Shown here in pieces: positions 41,904 to 48,828 of a stretch of 52,634 nucleotides of DNA. Numbering within the stretch: the first letter of the stretch is position 1; every line of letters begins with the position of its first letter. Origin of the DNA: a virus; IMG/VR virus record IMGVR_UViG_3300024346_000089, positions 1-52,634 of that record; one strand, written 5' to 3'. Both the position numbers and the translations under genes were made by a program. The notes beneath the pieces were generated by a model. The model searched no databases. It was not told where the DNA came from and was given only the letters and a program-made list of their open reading frames with translations.

Positions 41904-44501
41904 ATGGCTGATGTAGAAAAATCAGAAACAAACAGCAAAGCGTTTGCTCTTCGTATTGCGCAGAATATTGGTTGTACTGGCGCGCACAAAAAAGACGGCA
42001 AGTGGATGCCATGTTCAACCATGGAAGAATTGCAGGAAATCTCCGCAAGTGCTGAACCAAAAAAGAAAACTGCGCTAGTAGAGGTTGAAGAAAGATTCAA
42101 AAGGCGAAGCCGAAAAGGCAAGAAGCGCCAATGGGAGAATCTTGGGCAAAGAGGGGTCGCTGGAATTGACGCGATGGAGAACGGCGGAATTGTTTCTGCC
42201 CCAATAGTTTCCGTTAAAGCAGGAATACCAGGTCTTGCGCCAAGAGACAGCGATGATGATGTCTATACCGAAATTGAATCTGCAAGAAAGCGCTCTGTTC
42301 GCTTGGGCTGCATTGGCGTAAGACGGCTTGTTTCACAAAGTGGGCGAACGGTATGGATGCCGTGCACAACCAACACTGATTACGCAAGACTTGCTGGAAC
42401 CACAGCCCTTGGCAGAAGACATCAGCGTCAAGCAGCAAACTTGGCAATTAGAAAGATTGTTAGCGAGCAACTCAAGAACCCTCGTCGCAAAAAATCTTTG
42501 TTTGACGAAATGTACGAAGAAAAAGGATTGGGTCGCGCAATCGGTCGCGCTGTTGGTTCTGGCTCAAGGCGAGGAAAAATCCGTCGCGCCATTGAGGTCA
42601 TTGACGGAATACTTGACCCACGACTAAGGCGAGATGTTGACGGAGACGGATTCATCTTTGACGGAACATCAAGAGAAATGCCAGACCCAACTCGCGCAAT
42701 TCCAGATACGGGCGAAGGACTCACATCAATGCGCCGTTCGGAGAACAGACTTTCCGATTACCGAGATAGAGGCGTAGAGGCATACGACCCAACAAAGCCA
42801 AGGAAGCCAAGCAAGCCGACAAGAGTTAATCCATCAGACATTTCTGTTGGCGGAAACTTGAAGGCGAGAGAAATTTTGCGTTCTGACAGACTGCGTAATA
42901 GAAGCCGACAAGACCAGGCGACAATGCTTGGTGTTTCTGTTGATGTTATTGAGCAGATGGAAAAACCAGATGCAACGATTGACCCATACGCAGCAGACAG
43001 ACTTGCAGACGCACTGAACCTTCACCCAACTGCAATTTGGGGCGATGATTGGCTGAAGCCAGATATCACTGAAGAAGCCGCTCCAAAAAGAACACGGAAA
43101 ATGCGCGAACTTGATGACAGGGATAGACAAATCCTCAAAATGCGTGATGAAGGTAAGACGCTTGACGAAATAGGAAAAGAATTAGGGATTACAAAAACTC
43201 GCGTAAACCAACTACTCAAACGAGCAATTGAATCAAACTCGCGCGAATTTGATAAGGGCTCAAGGAAGCCAAATACAATTCCAACTAGAGTTGCAAAATC
43301 ATCTGGAATGGTTAAGCGTGACGCTACTGGAAAAGTAATCATTGAAAAAGATGTGCGAAAAGAAGTTTTTGATAAGACTGTTGAAAGTCTCAAAAAACTA
43401 GGAATGACAGAAGATGAAATCAACATTCTTCTCGGCGGAAAACGGGAAGCAAATGTTACCCCTGAGTCAGCGAACTCCCCGTCAGTGTTAATGCTTGATA
43501 ACCCAATGACTGGTCTAAGAAGCGCTCGCAAGAAGAGCATCCCACCATCTGAATGGCCAGAGAGCGAAAAGAAGCATTACCTCAACTGGGCGAATGCACG
43601 ACCAAGTTTCGTTGTTCCCTACAGCCTTGTCGTCAAGTACAACAAAGACAAGTTTTTGTCCGATAAGGACTGGAGACTTTTGAAGCAGTTTTACGACCGC
43701 TACGGTGCAAACTCTCGTTCACGGAATGTGACCCCAATGGGCCTCCGTTCAACATCAACATACACTGGAACGCCAAATGTTGGTGCGAAGAGAATGGGGC
43801 AAATCATTCTCGGTCGCGTGCAATCCAAGTTCAAGGGCGAAAGACCAGGACAGCGGAAGCATCACGCAATTATTGGTGCTCCAGGAATGGGTAAGACGAG
43901 CCTTTACGACTTCCTTTCGCGAACAGCGATAATTCCTGGTGACTCAGAAGCAGCCCACATTGACCCAGACTTCGTGAAACAAGGAATGGAAGGGTACAAC
44001 GGCGGCGCTGGTGCTGGGAACATCCATAGGGAATCAGCAATGGCGGCAATGCACATTTACAGGGATGCCGTGAAAGAACAGATGGACATTGTGACCGAGG
44101 GAACTGGCAAACGCCTTATGGACTACCTCAATCTGGCTAAAGGGTACGAAATGGTTGGGCATGCGGCATGGATTCCTCCGTCTGGTGCAAAAGAAAGAAT
44201 TCGTAAACGAAAACTGGAAGATGGGCGAGAAATAGCCGAATATATCGTTGACCATATTGCCGATGTTTCATATGACCTGGTCGCTCGCCACCTCCGAAAC
44301 GGTGAAATGAGCAGTTTTTACCTCTGGGATACCGATGTTCCAAAAGGTGCTGCACCAAAACTGATTGCAAAGGTGGAGGGCGGCGTTTTCGTTGTCAACG
44401 ATGAAGACAAATTCAAATCCTGGTCAACTGGTGGTCGCGGTGGCTCAAATGGAGACAAAAATCTGTCCTACTTCAAGAAGAAATACGCTAAATCACAATA
44501 A
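41904..44501 (+). CDS. Polydomain protein: DGDG module, two helix-turn-helix segments and C-terminal zeta-toxin-like kinase
   Basis: An 865-residue protein. Two N-terminal Cys repeats occur (C24...WMPC37 and C136...WMPC154). The shared module follows: GLGRAIGRAV, basic stretch, DGILDPRLRRD, and D244-V-D-G-D-G-F-I-F-D-G-T. Residues ~322-380 look like an XRE helix-turn-helix (RQDQATMLGVSVDVIEQ), and ~402-445 like a sigma-70 region 4 helix-turn-helix (DEIGKELGITKTRVNQLL). GLRS occurs at 537-540 and 613-616. From 658 there is a zeta-toxin/P-loop kinase: GAPGMGKTS with K664, IDPDFVKQGMEGYNGG, HRESA, and VTEGTGK. Zeta toxins phosphorylate UDP-N-acetylglucosamine and block cell-wall synthesis; here the fold and motifs agree, but activity is inferred. 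Confidence 0.82.
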   Translation: MADVEKSETNSKAFALRIAQNIGCTGAHKKDGKWMPCSTMEELQEISASAEPKKKTALVEVEERFKRRSRKGKKRQWENLGQRGVAGIDAMENGGIVSAPIVSVKAGIPGLAPRDSDDDVYTEIESARKRSVRLGCIGVRRLVSQSGRTVWMPCTTNTDYARLAGTTALGRRHQRQAANLAIRKIVSEQLKNPRRKKSLFDEMYEEKGLGRAIGRAVGSGSRRGKIRRAIEVIDGILDPRLRRDVDGDGFIFDGTSREMPDPTRAIPDTGEGLTSMRRSENRLSDYRDRGVEAYDPTKPRKPSKPTRVNPSDISVGGNLKAREILRSDRLRNRSRQDQATMLGVSVDVIEQMEKPDATIDPYAADRLADALNLHPTAIWGDDWLKPDITEEAAPKRTRKMRELDDRDRQILKMRDEGKTLDEIGKELGITKTRVNQLLKRAIESNSREFDKGSRKPNTIPTRVAKSSGMVKRDATGKVIIEKDVRKEVFDKTVESLKKLGMTEDEINILLGGKREANVTPESANSPSVLMLDNPMTGLRSARKKSIPPSEWPESEKKHYLNWANARPSFVVPYSLVVKYNKDKFLSDKDWRLLKQFYDRYGANSRSRNVTPMGLRSTSTYTGTPNVGAKRMGQIILGRVQSKFKGERPGQRKHHAIIGAPGMGKTSLYDFLSRTAIIPGDSEAAHIDPDFVKQGMEGYNGGAGAGNIHRESAMAAMHIYRDAVKEQMDIVTEGTGKRLMDYLNLAKGYEMVGHAAWIPPSGAKERIRKRKLEDGREIAEYIVDHIADVSYDLVARHLRNGEMSSFYLWDTDVPKGAAPKLIAKVEGGVFVVNDEDKFKSWSTGGRGGSNGDKNLSYFKKKYAKSQ

Positions 44502-44583
44502 GCCATTTACACACAGTAGTTTGTGTAATAAAGTATTAGTTCCACTGAAGCATCATGAAACTCGGTTACTCTAGATAACTAAG

Positions 44584-44611
44584 GGCTGGGTGCTTACCTG
44601 AGCCGTAAGTA
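44584..44611 (+). promoter_or_regulatory. Candidate H-type pseudoknot in the capsid mRNA leader
   Basis: GGCT (44584-44587) can pair with AGCC (44601-44604), while TGCTTAC (44591-44597), inside that loop, can pair with GTAAGTA (44605-44611) immediately after it, with one G-U. This is the order of an H-type pseudoknot. It lies 37 nt before the capsid ATG in the 147-bp gap, which otherwise shows only ACACA/TGTGT half-sites near 44511-44526 and an AAGGA ribosome-binding site. Confidence 0.35.
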
Positions 44612-44648
44612 AAAACAATCCATCCTCAATCTCTAAGGAAAAAAAATC

Positions 44649-45977
44649 ATGTCAGAAGACAAGGCAAGACTCAGCGAACTGCAAAGTGCACTTCGCGCAA
44701 AGATGGCAGACAATAAGACCATCGCAGACTCGTTCAAAATTGAAGACGGCAATGTCGTTGTTTCCAGCGCACAGAAGACCGCATTTGACAAGAACATGCA
44801 AGACATCAAGGAAATCAAGAGCCTCATCTCTGGCCTTGAGCAAATGAGCGAAGTTGACTCATGGGGCTCACAGGCAAGTGGTGAATCAGTTGCAGCAGCA
44901 GTAGCAGCAGGTTCGGCATTTTCACACAGCCTCCGCAGCGAGACAATCGGCGAAGCATTCTTGAACTCATCCGAATTCAAGTCGCTCGCAAATGGTCGCA
45001 ACGGTGCAAACATGCCATCACCTTTCCAGTACGGCGGAAGCCTTGCTGGTGTTAGCGGTTTTGGTGTTAAGGATGCATACACGGCAATGCCAAGCGGTTT
45101 CCCAACTCAGTTCGGTACCGTGCAGCGTGACCCAATCGTCATTCAACCAAAGCGCACCAAGCGTGTTCGCGATTTGTTCCCAACTCGCACCACGACTGCT
45201 GCAATCATTGAATACTTCCGTATGACTGGTTTCACCAACAACGCGGCAGCAGTTGCAGAGCGCAACGCAGGCAACACTGCATTCGCAGCGAAGCCACAAT
45301 CCAGCATGTCGTTTGAGGGTGTACAGACTTCGGTCAAGACCCTTGCACACTGGGAAGCAGCACACCGCAATGTTCTCGCTGATGAGCCACAACTGCGCTC
45401 AATCATTGACAACGAGTTGATGTACGGCCTCCGCTTGCAGGAAGATGCACAAATCCTCAATGGTGACGGAACTGGCGAAAACCTTCTTGGTGTTCTTCAG
45501 ACTCCTGGAATCCAGACCTACAACTGGTCAGATGGTGCCTACTCGGCAACTGCTGGTCTCAGCGACTCAAAGGCTGACGCAATCCGTCGTGCCGCAACCC
45601 TTTCGTTCTTGGCTTACTACGAGCCATCGGGCGTCGTGTTGCACCCGAACGACTGGGAAGACCTTGAGTTGACCAAGGACGGCAATGGCCAGTACCTCAT
45701 CGCAGTTTCGGTTGCAATGGGTGGTGAGCCAAAGGTATGGCGTTTGCCAGTCGTAGAGACTCCAGCAATGACAGAAGGCGAAGCACTTGTTGGTTCGTTC
45801 GGTCAGGGCGCACAGTTGTACGACCGTGAGCAGGCTTCAATTCGCATCAGCGAACAGCATGCTGACTTCTTCATCCGCAACGCAATTGTGATTCTTGCAG
45901 AACAGCGCCTCGCGTTGGCTGTAAAGCGTCCAGAGTCGTTCGTGAAGGTGTCGTTTGACGCAGCACCAAGCGCATAA
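44649..45977 (+). CDS. Major capsid protein (HK97 fold)
   Basis: A 442-residue protein. Residues 1-~95 are a charged helical delta domain, the usual HK97-type scaffold, and S94-L-R-S97 sits where the prohead protease would be expected to cut. The mature part shows family patterns: FRMTGFTNNAAAVAE, a WEAAHRNVLADEPQLRSIIDNELMYGLRLQEDAQILNGDGTG segment (E-loop/spine helix), then LGVLQTPGIQT, and FIRNAIVILAEQRLALAVKRPESFV at the C-terminus. It assembles the icosahedral head. Its own leader and a strong terminator directly after it suggest a separately controlled, highly expressed unit. Confidence 0.94.
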   Translation: MSEDKARLSELQSALRAKMADNKTIADSFKIEDGNVVVSSAQKTAFDKNMQDIKEIKSLISGLEQMSEVDSWGSQASGESVAAAVAAGSAFSHSLRSETIGEAFLNSSEFKSLANGRNGANMPSPFQYGGSLAGVSGFGVKDAYTAMPSGFPTQFGTVQRDPIVIQPKRTKRVRDLFPTRTTTAAIIEYFRMTGFTNNAAAVAERNAGNTAFAAKPQSSMSFEGVQTSVKTLAHWEAAHRNVLADEPQLRSIIDNELMYGLRLQEDAQILNGDGTGENLLGVLQTPGIQTYNWSDGAYSATAGLSDSKADAIRRAATLSFLAYYEPSGVVLHPNDWEDLELTKDGNGQYLIAVSVAMGGEPKVWRLPVVETPAMTEGEALVGSFGQGAQLYDREQASIRISEQHADFFIRNAIVILAEQRLALAVKRPESFVKVSFDAAPSA

Positions 45978-45998
45978 CTAACGCTTAGTTAAGCATTT

Positions 45999-46041
45999 AG
46001 CCCCACGCCTCCAGAAATGGAAAGCGTGGGGCTTTTGCTTT
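45999..46041 (+). terminator. Strong intrinsic terminator after the capsid gene
   Basis: AGCCCCACGC (45999-46008) pairs perfectly with GCGTGGGGCT (46024-46033), with a 15-nt loop, followed by TTTGCTTT. It ends the capsid transcript and leaves the downstream small genes to their own promoters. Confidence 0.9.
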
Positions 46042-46063
46042 ATAGGCATCAAACTGTTTGGTC

Positions 46064-46069
46064 TATACT
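46064..46069 (+). promoter_or_regulatory. -10 element placing transcription start at the ATG (leaderless)
   Basis: TATACT ends 6 bp before the ATG at 46076, so the expected start point coincides with the initiation codon. There is no room for, and no sign of, a Shine-Dalgarno sequence. The -35 is not convincing. Confidence 0.45.
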
Positions 46070-46075
46070 TATCTT

Positions 46076-46312
46076 ATGAAAAGCAAGAAGGTTTTTACTG
46101 ATAAAGAAATACAGTTCATGCGCAACGAACTCGTAATCAACTCTGCGCAAGAGCAAATGGAAGACGCTCATCAACTGGCGGTGTTTGCTTCTGATGGAGA
46201 AGAAGATTCAGAAGAAATTTATTTAGCGACTTTGTACCACTATTCGCGTAAAGAGAACCGCAAGGAACTGCAGACCGCAATGAAGCGCCTCTCCAATGGC
46301 GGCAACGCTTAA
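46076..46312 (+). CDS. Small hypothetical protein
   Basis: A 78-residue helical acidic protein (DKEIQFMRNELVINSAQEQMEDA; DGEEDSEEIYLATLYHYSRKENRK). The start is the ATG at 46076, not the in-frame one at 46058, which lies upstream of the -10 element. It is probably leaderless and follows the capsid terminator. Function unknown. Confidence 0.6.
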   Translation: MKSKKVFTDKEIQFMRNELVINSAQEQMEDAHQLAVFASDGEEDSEEIYLATLYHYSRKENRKELQTAMKRLSNGGNA

Positions 46313-46316
46313 GGTA

Positions 46317-46322
46317 TAGAAT
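46317..46322 (+). promoter_or_regulatory. -10 element before a second apparently leaderless gene
   Basis: TAGAAT (46317-46322, overlapping TATAGA at 46315) ends 7 bp before the ATG at 46330. As for the previous gene, transcription would start at the initiation codon and no ribosome-binding site is present. Confidence 0.4.
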
Positions 46323-46329
46323 TGTAATT

Positions 46330-46515
46330 ATGCCAAACAGGCCGAAAGACGAAGATTTTACAAGCGAGTACGCAAAGTTTGCGCTCAACTCACGCGGAGT
46401 ACCCGACGACTTTGACACATGGGTGACGGACATAGGCGGAAGAGCGCTAAGAGAAGTATCTAAAAAGAAAAAGAACCGTGAAGGAAGAAGGATGCGCGAC
46501 AATGGTGACATTTAA
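46330..46515 (+). CDS. Small basic hypothetical protein
   Basis: A 61-residue protein with an acidic first half (KDEDFTSEYAKFALNSRGVPDDFDTWV) and a strongly basic C-terminus (SKKKKNREGRRMRDNGD). It overlaps the next small gene by 14 bp. Function unknown; the bipolar charge suggests protein or nucleic-acid binding. Confidence 0.5.
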   Translation: MPNRPKDEDFTSEYAKFALNSRGVPDDFDTWVTDIGGRALREVSKKKKNREGRRMRDNGDI

Positions 46516-46663
46516 TCCAGAGTGGGCGGCAAAGAATCCAGAAGAGTTAAAAAAGCGAGTAGCGGCTTTCTACGAACGCCAGCAGGAAGCGGAAGAGCGC
46601 AGCATTCAAAACGCAAAGGCTATTGCAAAGAAATACGGAATTGACGAGCGGGAAATTTTGTAA
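46502..46663 (+). CDS. Small helical hypothetical protein
   Basis: A 53-residue, highly charged helical protein (WAAKNPEELKKRVAAFYERQQEAEERS ... KKYGIDEREIL). The ATG at 46502 is chosen because GGAAGAAGG lies at proper spacing; a GTG at 46478 is in frame upstream. Its stop overlaps the next ATG (TAATG). Confidence 0.5.
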   Translation: MVTFNPEWAAKNPEELKKRVAAFYERQQEAEERSIQNAKAIAKKYGIDEREIL

Positions 46664-47277
46664 TGTCTGACTTCGGAATACTAAGAGGCACTACCGCAAC
46701 TGGCGTTGACATGAATGGTCGTCGCAAAAAAGGTACTCGTCGTGCAAAGAACCCACGCGATATAAATAACATCGCGGGCGAATTGGCAAAAGAAAAACAA
46801 ATTGAATCCTGTTGTGAAGAAAATGAATTCACTGAAGAGGACCTAGAACAAAAAACTGCTCCCTGCTGGGAGGGCTACGAACAAATTGGCATGAAAAAAG
46901 GCAAGAACGGGAAAATGGTTCCTAATTGCGTGCCGATTAAAGGAAAATCCGCAAAACCGCTAAGAGACCCAAAGGGTGGATTAACTCCTGCTGGTCGCGC
47001 ACACTTCAAAAGGACTGAAGGAGCAAATCTTAAGCCTGGTGTAAAAGGCGCAGCAGATACTCCTGAGAAAATGCGCCGCAAGGGTTCATTCCTAACACGC
47101 TTCTTCACAAACCCTTCAGGACCAATGAAGGACGACAATGGCAAACCAACGCGATTGGCGCTGTCTGCAGCCGCATGGGGCGAACCAGTGCCGCAAGACG
47201 CATCCGACGCAGCAGCGCTCGCGGCAAAAGGTCGTCGCATGCTTGAGCGCTATCAGAACTCAAAGAAGAAGGACTGA
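46663..47277 (+). CDS. DUF6321-like phage protein
   Basis: A 204-residue basic protein. Residues ~68-92 (CWEGYEQIGMKKGKNGK followed by VPNCVP) form a short Cys-containing motif seen in many phage virion proteins. Residues ~100-180 match the DUF6321 pattern: GGLTPAGRAHFKRTEGANLKPG, MRRKGSFLTRFF, then GKPTRLALSAAAWGEPVP. The family is widespread in large phages, of unknown role, probably structural or internal. It overlaps the following nuclease gene by one base (TGATG). Confidence 0.75.
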   Translation: MSDFGILRGTTATGVDMNGRRKKGTRRAKNPRDINNIAGELAKEKQIESCCEENEFTEEDLEQKTAPCWEGYEQIGMKKGKNGKMVPNCVPIKGKSAKPLRDPKGGLTPAGRAHFKRTEGANLKPGVKGAADTPEKMRRKGSFLTRFFTNPSGPMKDDNGKPTRLALSAAAWGEPVPQDASDAAALAAKGRRMLERYQNSKKKD

Positions 47278-47678
47278 TGCAACGCTTTTGGTATGGAGCA
47301 ACTGTCCTGGGTGTGATTGATGGTGACACTATTGACCTAATGATTGACTTAGGTTTTAATATTCATCACAAAATACGAGTAAGACTTTACGGCGTGAACA
47401 CACCCGAATCGCGCACAAAAGACCTAGCCGAAAAAGAGATGGGCTTAAAGGCAAAAGCATATACGAGCGATTGGCTAACAAAGCATAAGTGGGTATTTGT
47501 CAACACAATTCCAGATAAAAACGACAAGTATGGACGAATCTTGGCAAGAATCTATACTTCAGACAAAATTGACGACCCAACAACAGCCTGTCTAAATAAG
47601 GATATTATCCAGTCTGGCTATGCCAGAGAATACTTTGGCGTCGGTGATAAGACATGGTCAGAGTTCAAAAACAACTAG
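47277..47678 (+). CDS. Staphylococcal nuclease-like (thermonuclease) protein
   Basis: A 133-residue OB-fold nuclease. Key residues are conserved: D15-G-D17 in VIDGDTIDL, R36 and E44 in RLYGVNTPES, and R87 in KYGRILARI, corresponding to Arg35, Glu43 and Arg87 of staphylococcal nuclease. No signal peptide is seen, so it acts inside the cell or virion, where it could degrade host nucleic acid. A complete catalytic set suggests activity. Confidence 0.88.
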   Translation: MQRFWYGATVLGVIDGDTIDLMIDLGFNIHHKIRVRLYGVNTPESRTKDLAEKEMGLKAKAYTSDWLTKHKWVFVNTIPDKNDKYGRILARIYTSDKIDDPTTACLNKDIIQSGYAREYFGVGDKTWSEFKNN

Positions 47679-47734
47679 TTTTGCTATGTTAGAATTGACC
47701 TACAAGTTAAAGTCTCAAAACTCAAGGAGCAGAA

Positions 47735-48151
47735 ATGTCCGCAGCAGCACCAACCGTTATTAACCTCCAGGTCCCTGGAACAATCGCAACTTCAAGCGCA
47801 GTTGCAATGCGTATGCCATTTGGCGGCCGCCTTGTTGGCGTAACCGCAGCAGTTGGAACCGCACCAGTTGGTTCGGCTCTTACGCTTGATGTCAAGACTG
47901 GCTCAACTGTAAAGGCTGCAGTTTCAATCGGAGCAGCAGCAGTTAGCGCAGCAGGAACACTCGTTGCAGCACAAGACATGTTCGCTCAGGGCGATGTTGT
48001 TGAAGTTGATGTGACCGCAGTTGGTTCAGGCACCGCAGGTGCAAACCTTGTTGTAACCCTGGTTGTAGACCAGAGCGCAGACCAGAATGGCCAGAACGAG
48101 TACGACATTGCTGTACTTCGTGGCGACCATGCAGGTGGCGTACAAGCCTAA
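47735..48151 (+). CDS. Probable head decoration or surface protein
   Basis: A 138-residue protein of low complexity: Ala, Val, Gly, Ser and Thr dominate and Trp and Cys are absent. Alternating beta segments (LVGVTAAVGTAPVGSALTLDV, DVVEVDVTAVGSG, LVVTLVVDQ) suggest a beta-sandwich. It has a strong Shine-Dalgarno (CAAGGAGC), a TAGAAT box ~45 bp upstream and its own terminator downstream, so it is probably highly expressed, as expected of a decoration protein. No definite homology is claimed. Confidence 0.6.
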   Translation: MSAAAPTVINLQVPGTIATSSAVAMRMPFGGRLVGVTAAVGTAPVGSALTLDVKTGSTVKAAVSIGAAAVSAAGTLVAAQDMFAQGDVVEVDVTAVGSGTAGANLVVTLVVDQSADQNGQNEYDIAVLRGDHAGGVQA

Positions 48152-48170
48152 TTAAATCCTCCTCGGGTTC

Positions 48171-48208
48171 AAAAGCCGCTGCCGATTAATTTCGGTGGCG
48201 GCTTTTGT
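48171..48208 (+). terminator. Intrinsic terminator after the decoration-like gene
   Basis: AAAAGCCGC-TGCCGA pairs with TCGGTG-GCGGCTTTT through about 15 positions including two G-U pairs, with a 6-nt loop, ending in TTTT and further T-rich sequence. The A-rich 5' arm makes it potentially bidirectional. Confidence 0.88.
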
Positions 48209-48216
48209 GTTTGTGG

Positions 48217-48222
48217 GATAAT
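48217..48222 (+). promoter_or_regulatory. -10 element before the holin-like gene (leaderless)
   Basis: GATAAT ends 6 bp before the ATG at 48229, again predicting a leaderless message, directly after the terminator. An in-frame ATG at 48205 lies within the terminator and is rejected as start. Confidence 0.45.
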
Positions 48223-48228
48223 GGTTGT

Positions 48229-48498
48229 ATGAAAAAAGAATTGCTAGTCAATGTCTCACTTAGAATTCTTGCTACTTTCGCCGCATCTGGTCTTGGTGTT
48301 ATCGGTGCAGGAACTATCGCTGGTGTTCCAGTACTCAAGGCTGTCTTCATGGCTGGAATTGGAGGGGTTGCGGTAGTGATTGAAGGCCTTTCACGCGCAT
48401 TCCTTGAGGACGGAAAACTTTCCGCTTCAGAAATCAACGATGTCTTCAATAAGGTTGATAGGAAGCCGTCAAAAGAAAAGGCTACTGATGTTCGGTAG
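48229..48498 (+). CDS. Holin-like membrane protein
   Basis: An 89-residue protein with two hydrophobic segments (about residues 12-30 and 33-52) and a charged C-terminal tail. The tail contains AFLEDGKLSASEINDVF, a phrase typical of r1t-type and actinophage holins (DGKL-x-x-x-EI-x-x-x-F). Holins open the membrane at the end of infection. No endolysin gene is present in the window. The following genes encode a lipoprotein and another membrane protein, together looking like a lysis/envelope cluster. Confidence 0.65.
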   Translation: MKKELLVNVSLRILATFAASGLGVIGAGTIAGVPVLKAVFMAGIGGVAVVIEGLSRAFLEDGKLSASEINDVFNKVDRKPSKEKATDVR

Positions 48499-48613
48499 AC
48501 ACGAAAAGTCTGAGTGCCAATGTGCACATTGCAGTTGTGAAACTTGGTGCGCGAACGATTGTCCCTGCGCCGAATTAATGGGTGCCAGTGCATGCACAAG
48601 TCAACACGATTAA
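48488..48613 (+). CDS. Metallothionein-like Cys-rich mini-protein
   Basis: A 41-residue protein with eight cysteines (C10, C12, C15, C17, C21, C25, C27, C36) and His at 5, 14 and 40. The C-x-C-x2-C-x-C-x3-C-x3-C-x-C spacing resembles small bacterial metallothioneins. It overlaps the holin-like gene by 11 bp, is preceded by AAGG, and overlaps the start of the lipoprotein gene in another frame. Metal binding or a zinc-finger role is inferred. It is too short to exclude a chance ORF, though the Cys density is remarkable. Confidence 0.5.
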   Translation: MFGRHEKSECQCAHCSCETWCANDCPCAELMGASACTSQHD

Positions 48614-48828
48614 TTAAACTGCTTCCAATCATGCTGATTGCAATTTCAGCCTGCGGATATGACGGCAAGTATCGCTATTCATGCCAAGACCCTGATAATT
48701 GGGGAACAAAGGAATGTGAGCCACCAATATGCGAAGTAGATGGAAACTGCACAGAAACTCTGCTTGGATGGGACCCAACAGAAACAACCGTGGAAACGAT
48801 TCCAGCAGAGGAGACAGTAGCGCCATGA
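48592..48828 (+). CDS. Small lipoprotein
   Basis: A 78-residue protein with a lipoprotein signal: basic MHKSTRLIK, hydrophobic LLPIMLIAI and lipobox SAC (C21). The mature part has four more cysteines and an acidic Thr/Glu-rich end. It would be anchored to the outer face of the membrane, and could act like a spanin-type lysis protein or in superinfection exclusion. It overlaps the following gene by 4 bp (ATGA). Confidence 0.65.
   Translation: MHKSTRLIKLLPIMLIAISACGYDGKYRYSCQDPDNWGTKECEPPICEVDGNCTETLLGWDPTETTVETIPAEETVAP

Noticed and set aside
46478-46663. GTG start giving a 61-residue version of the small helical protein
   Set aside because: The ATG at 46502 has a well-placed GGAAGAAGG, which lies inside the coding region if GTG is used.
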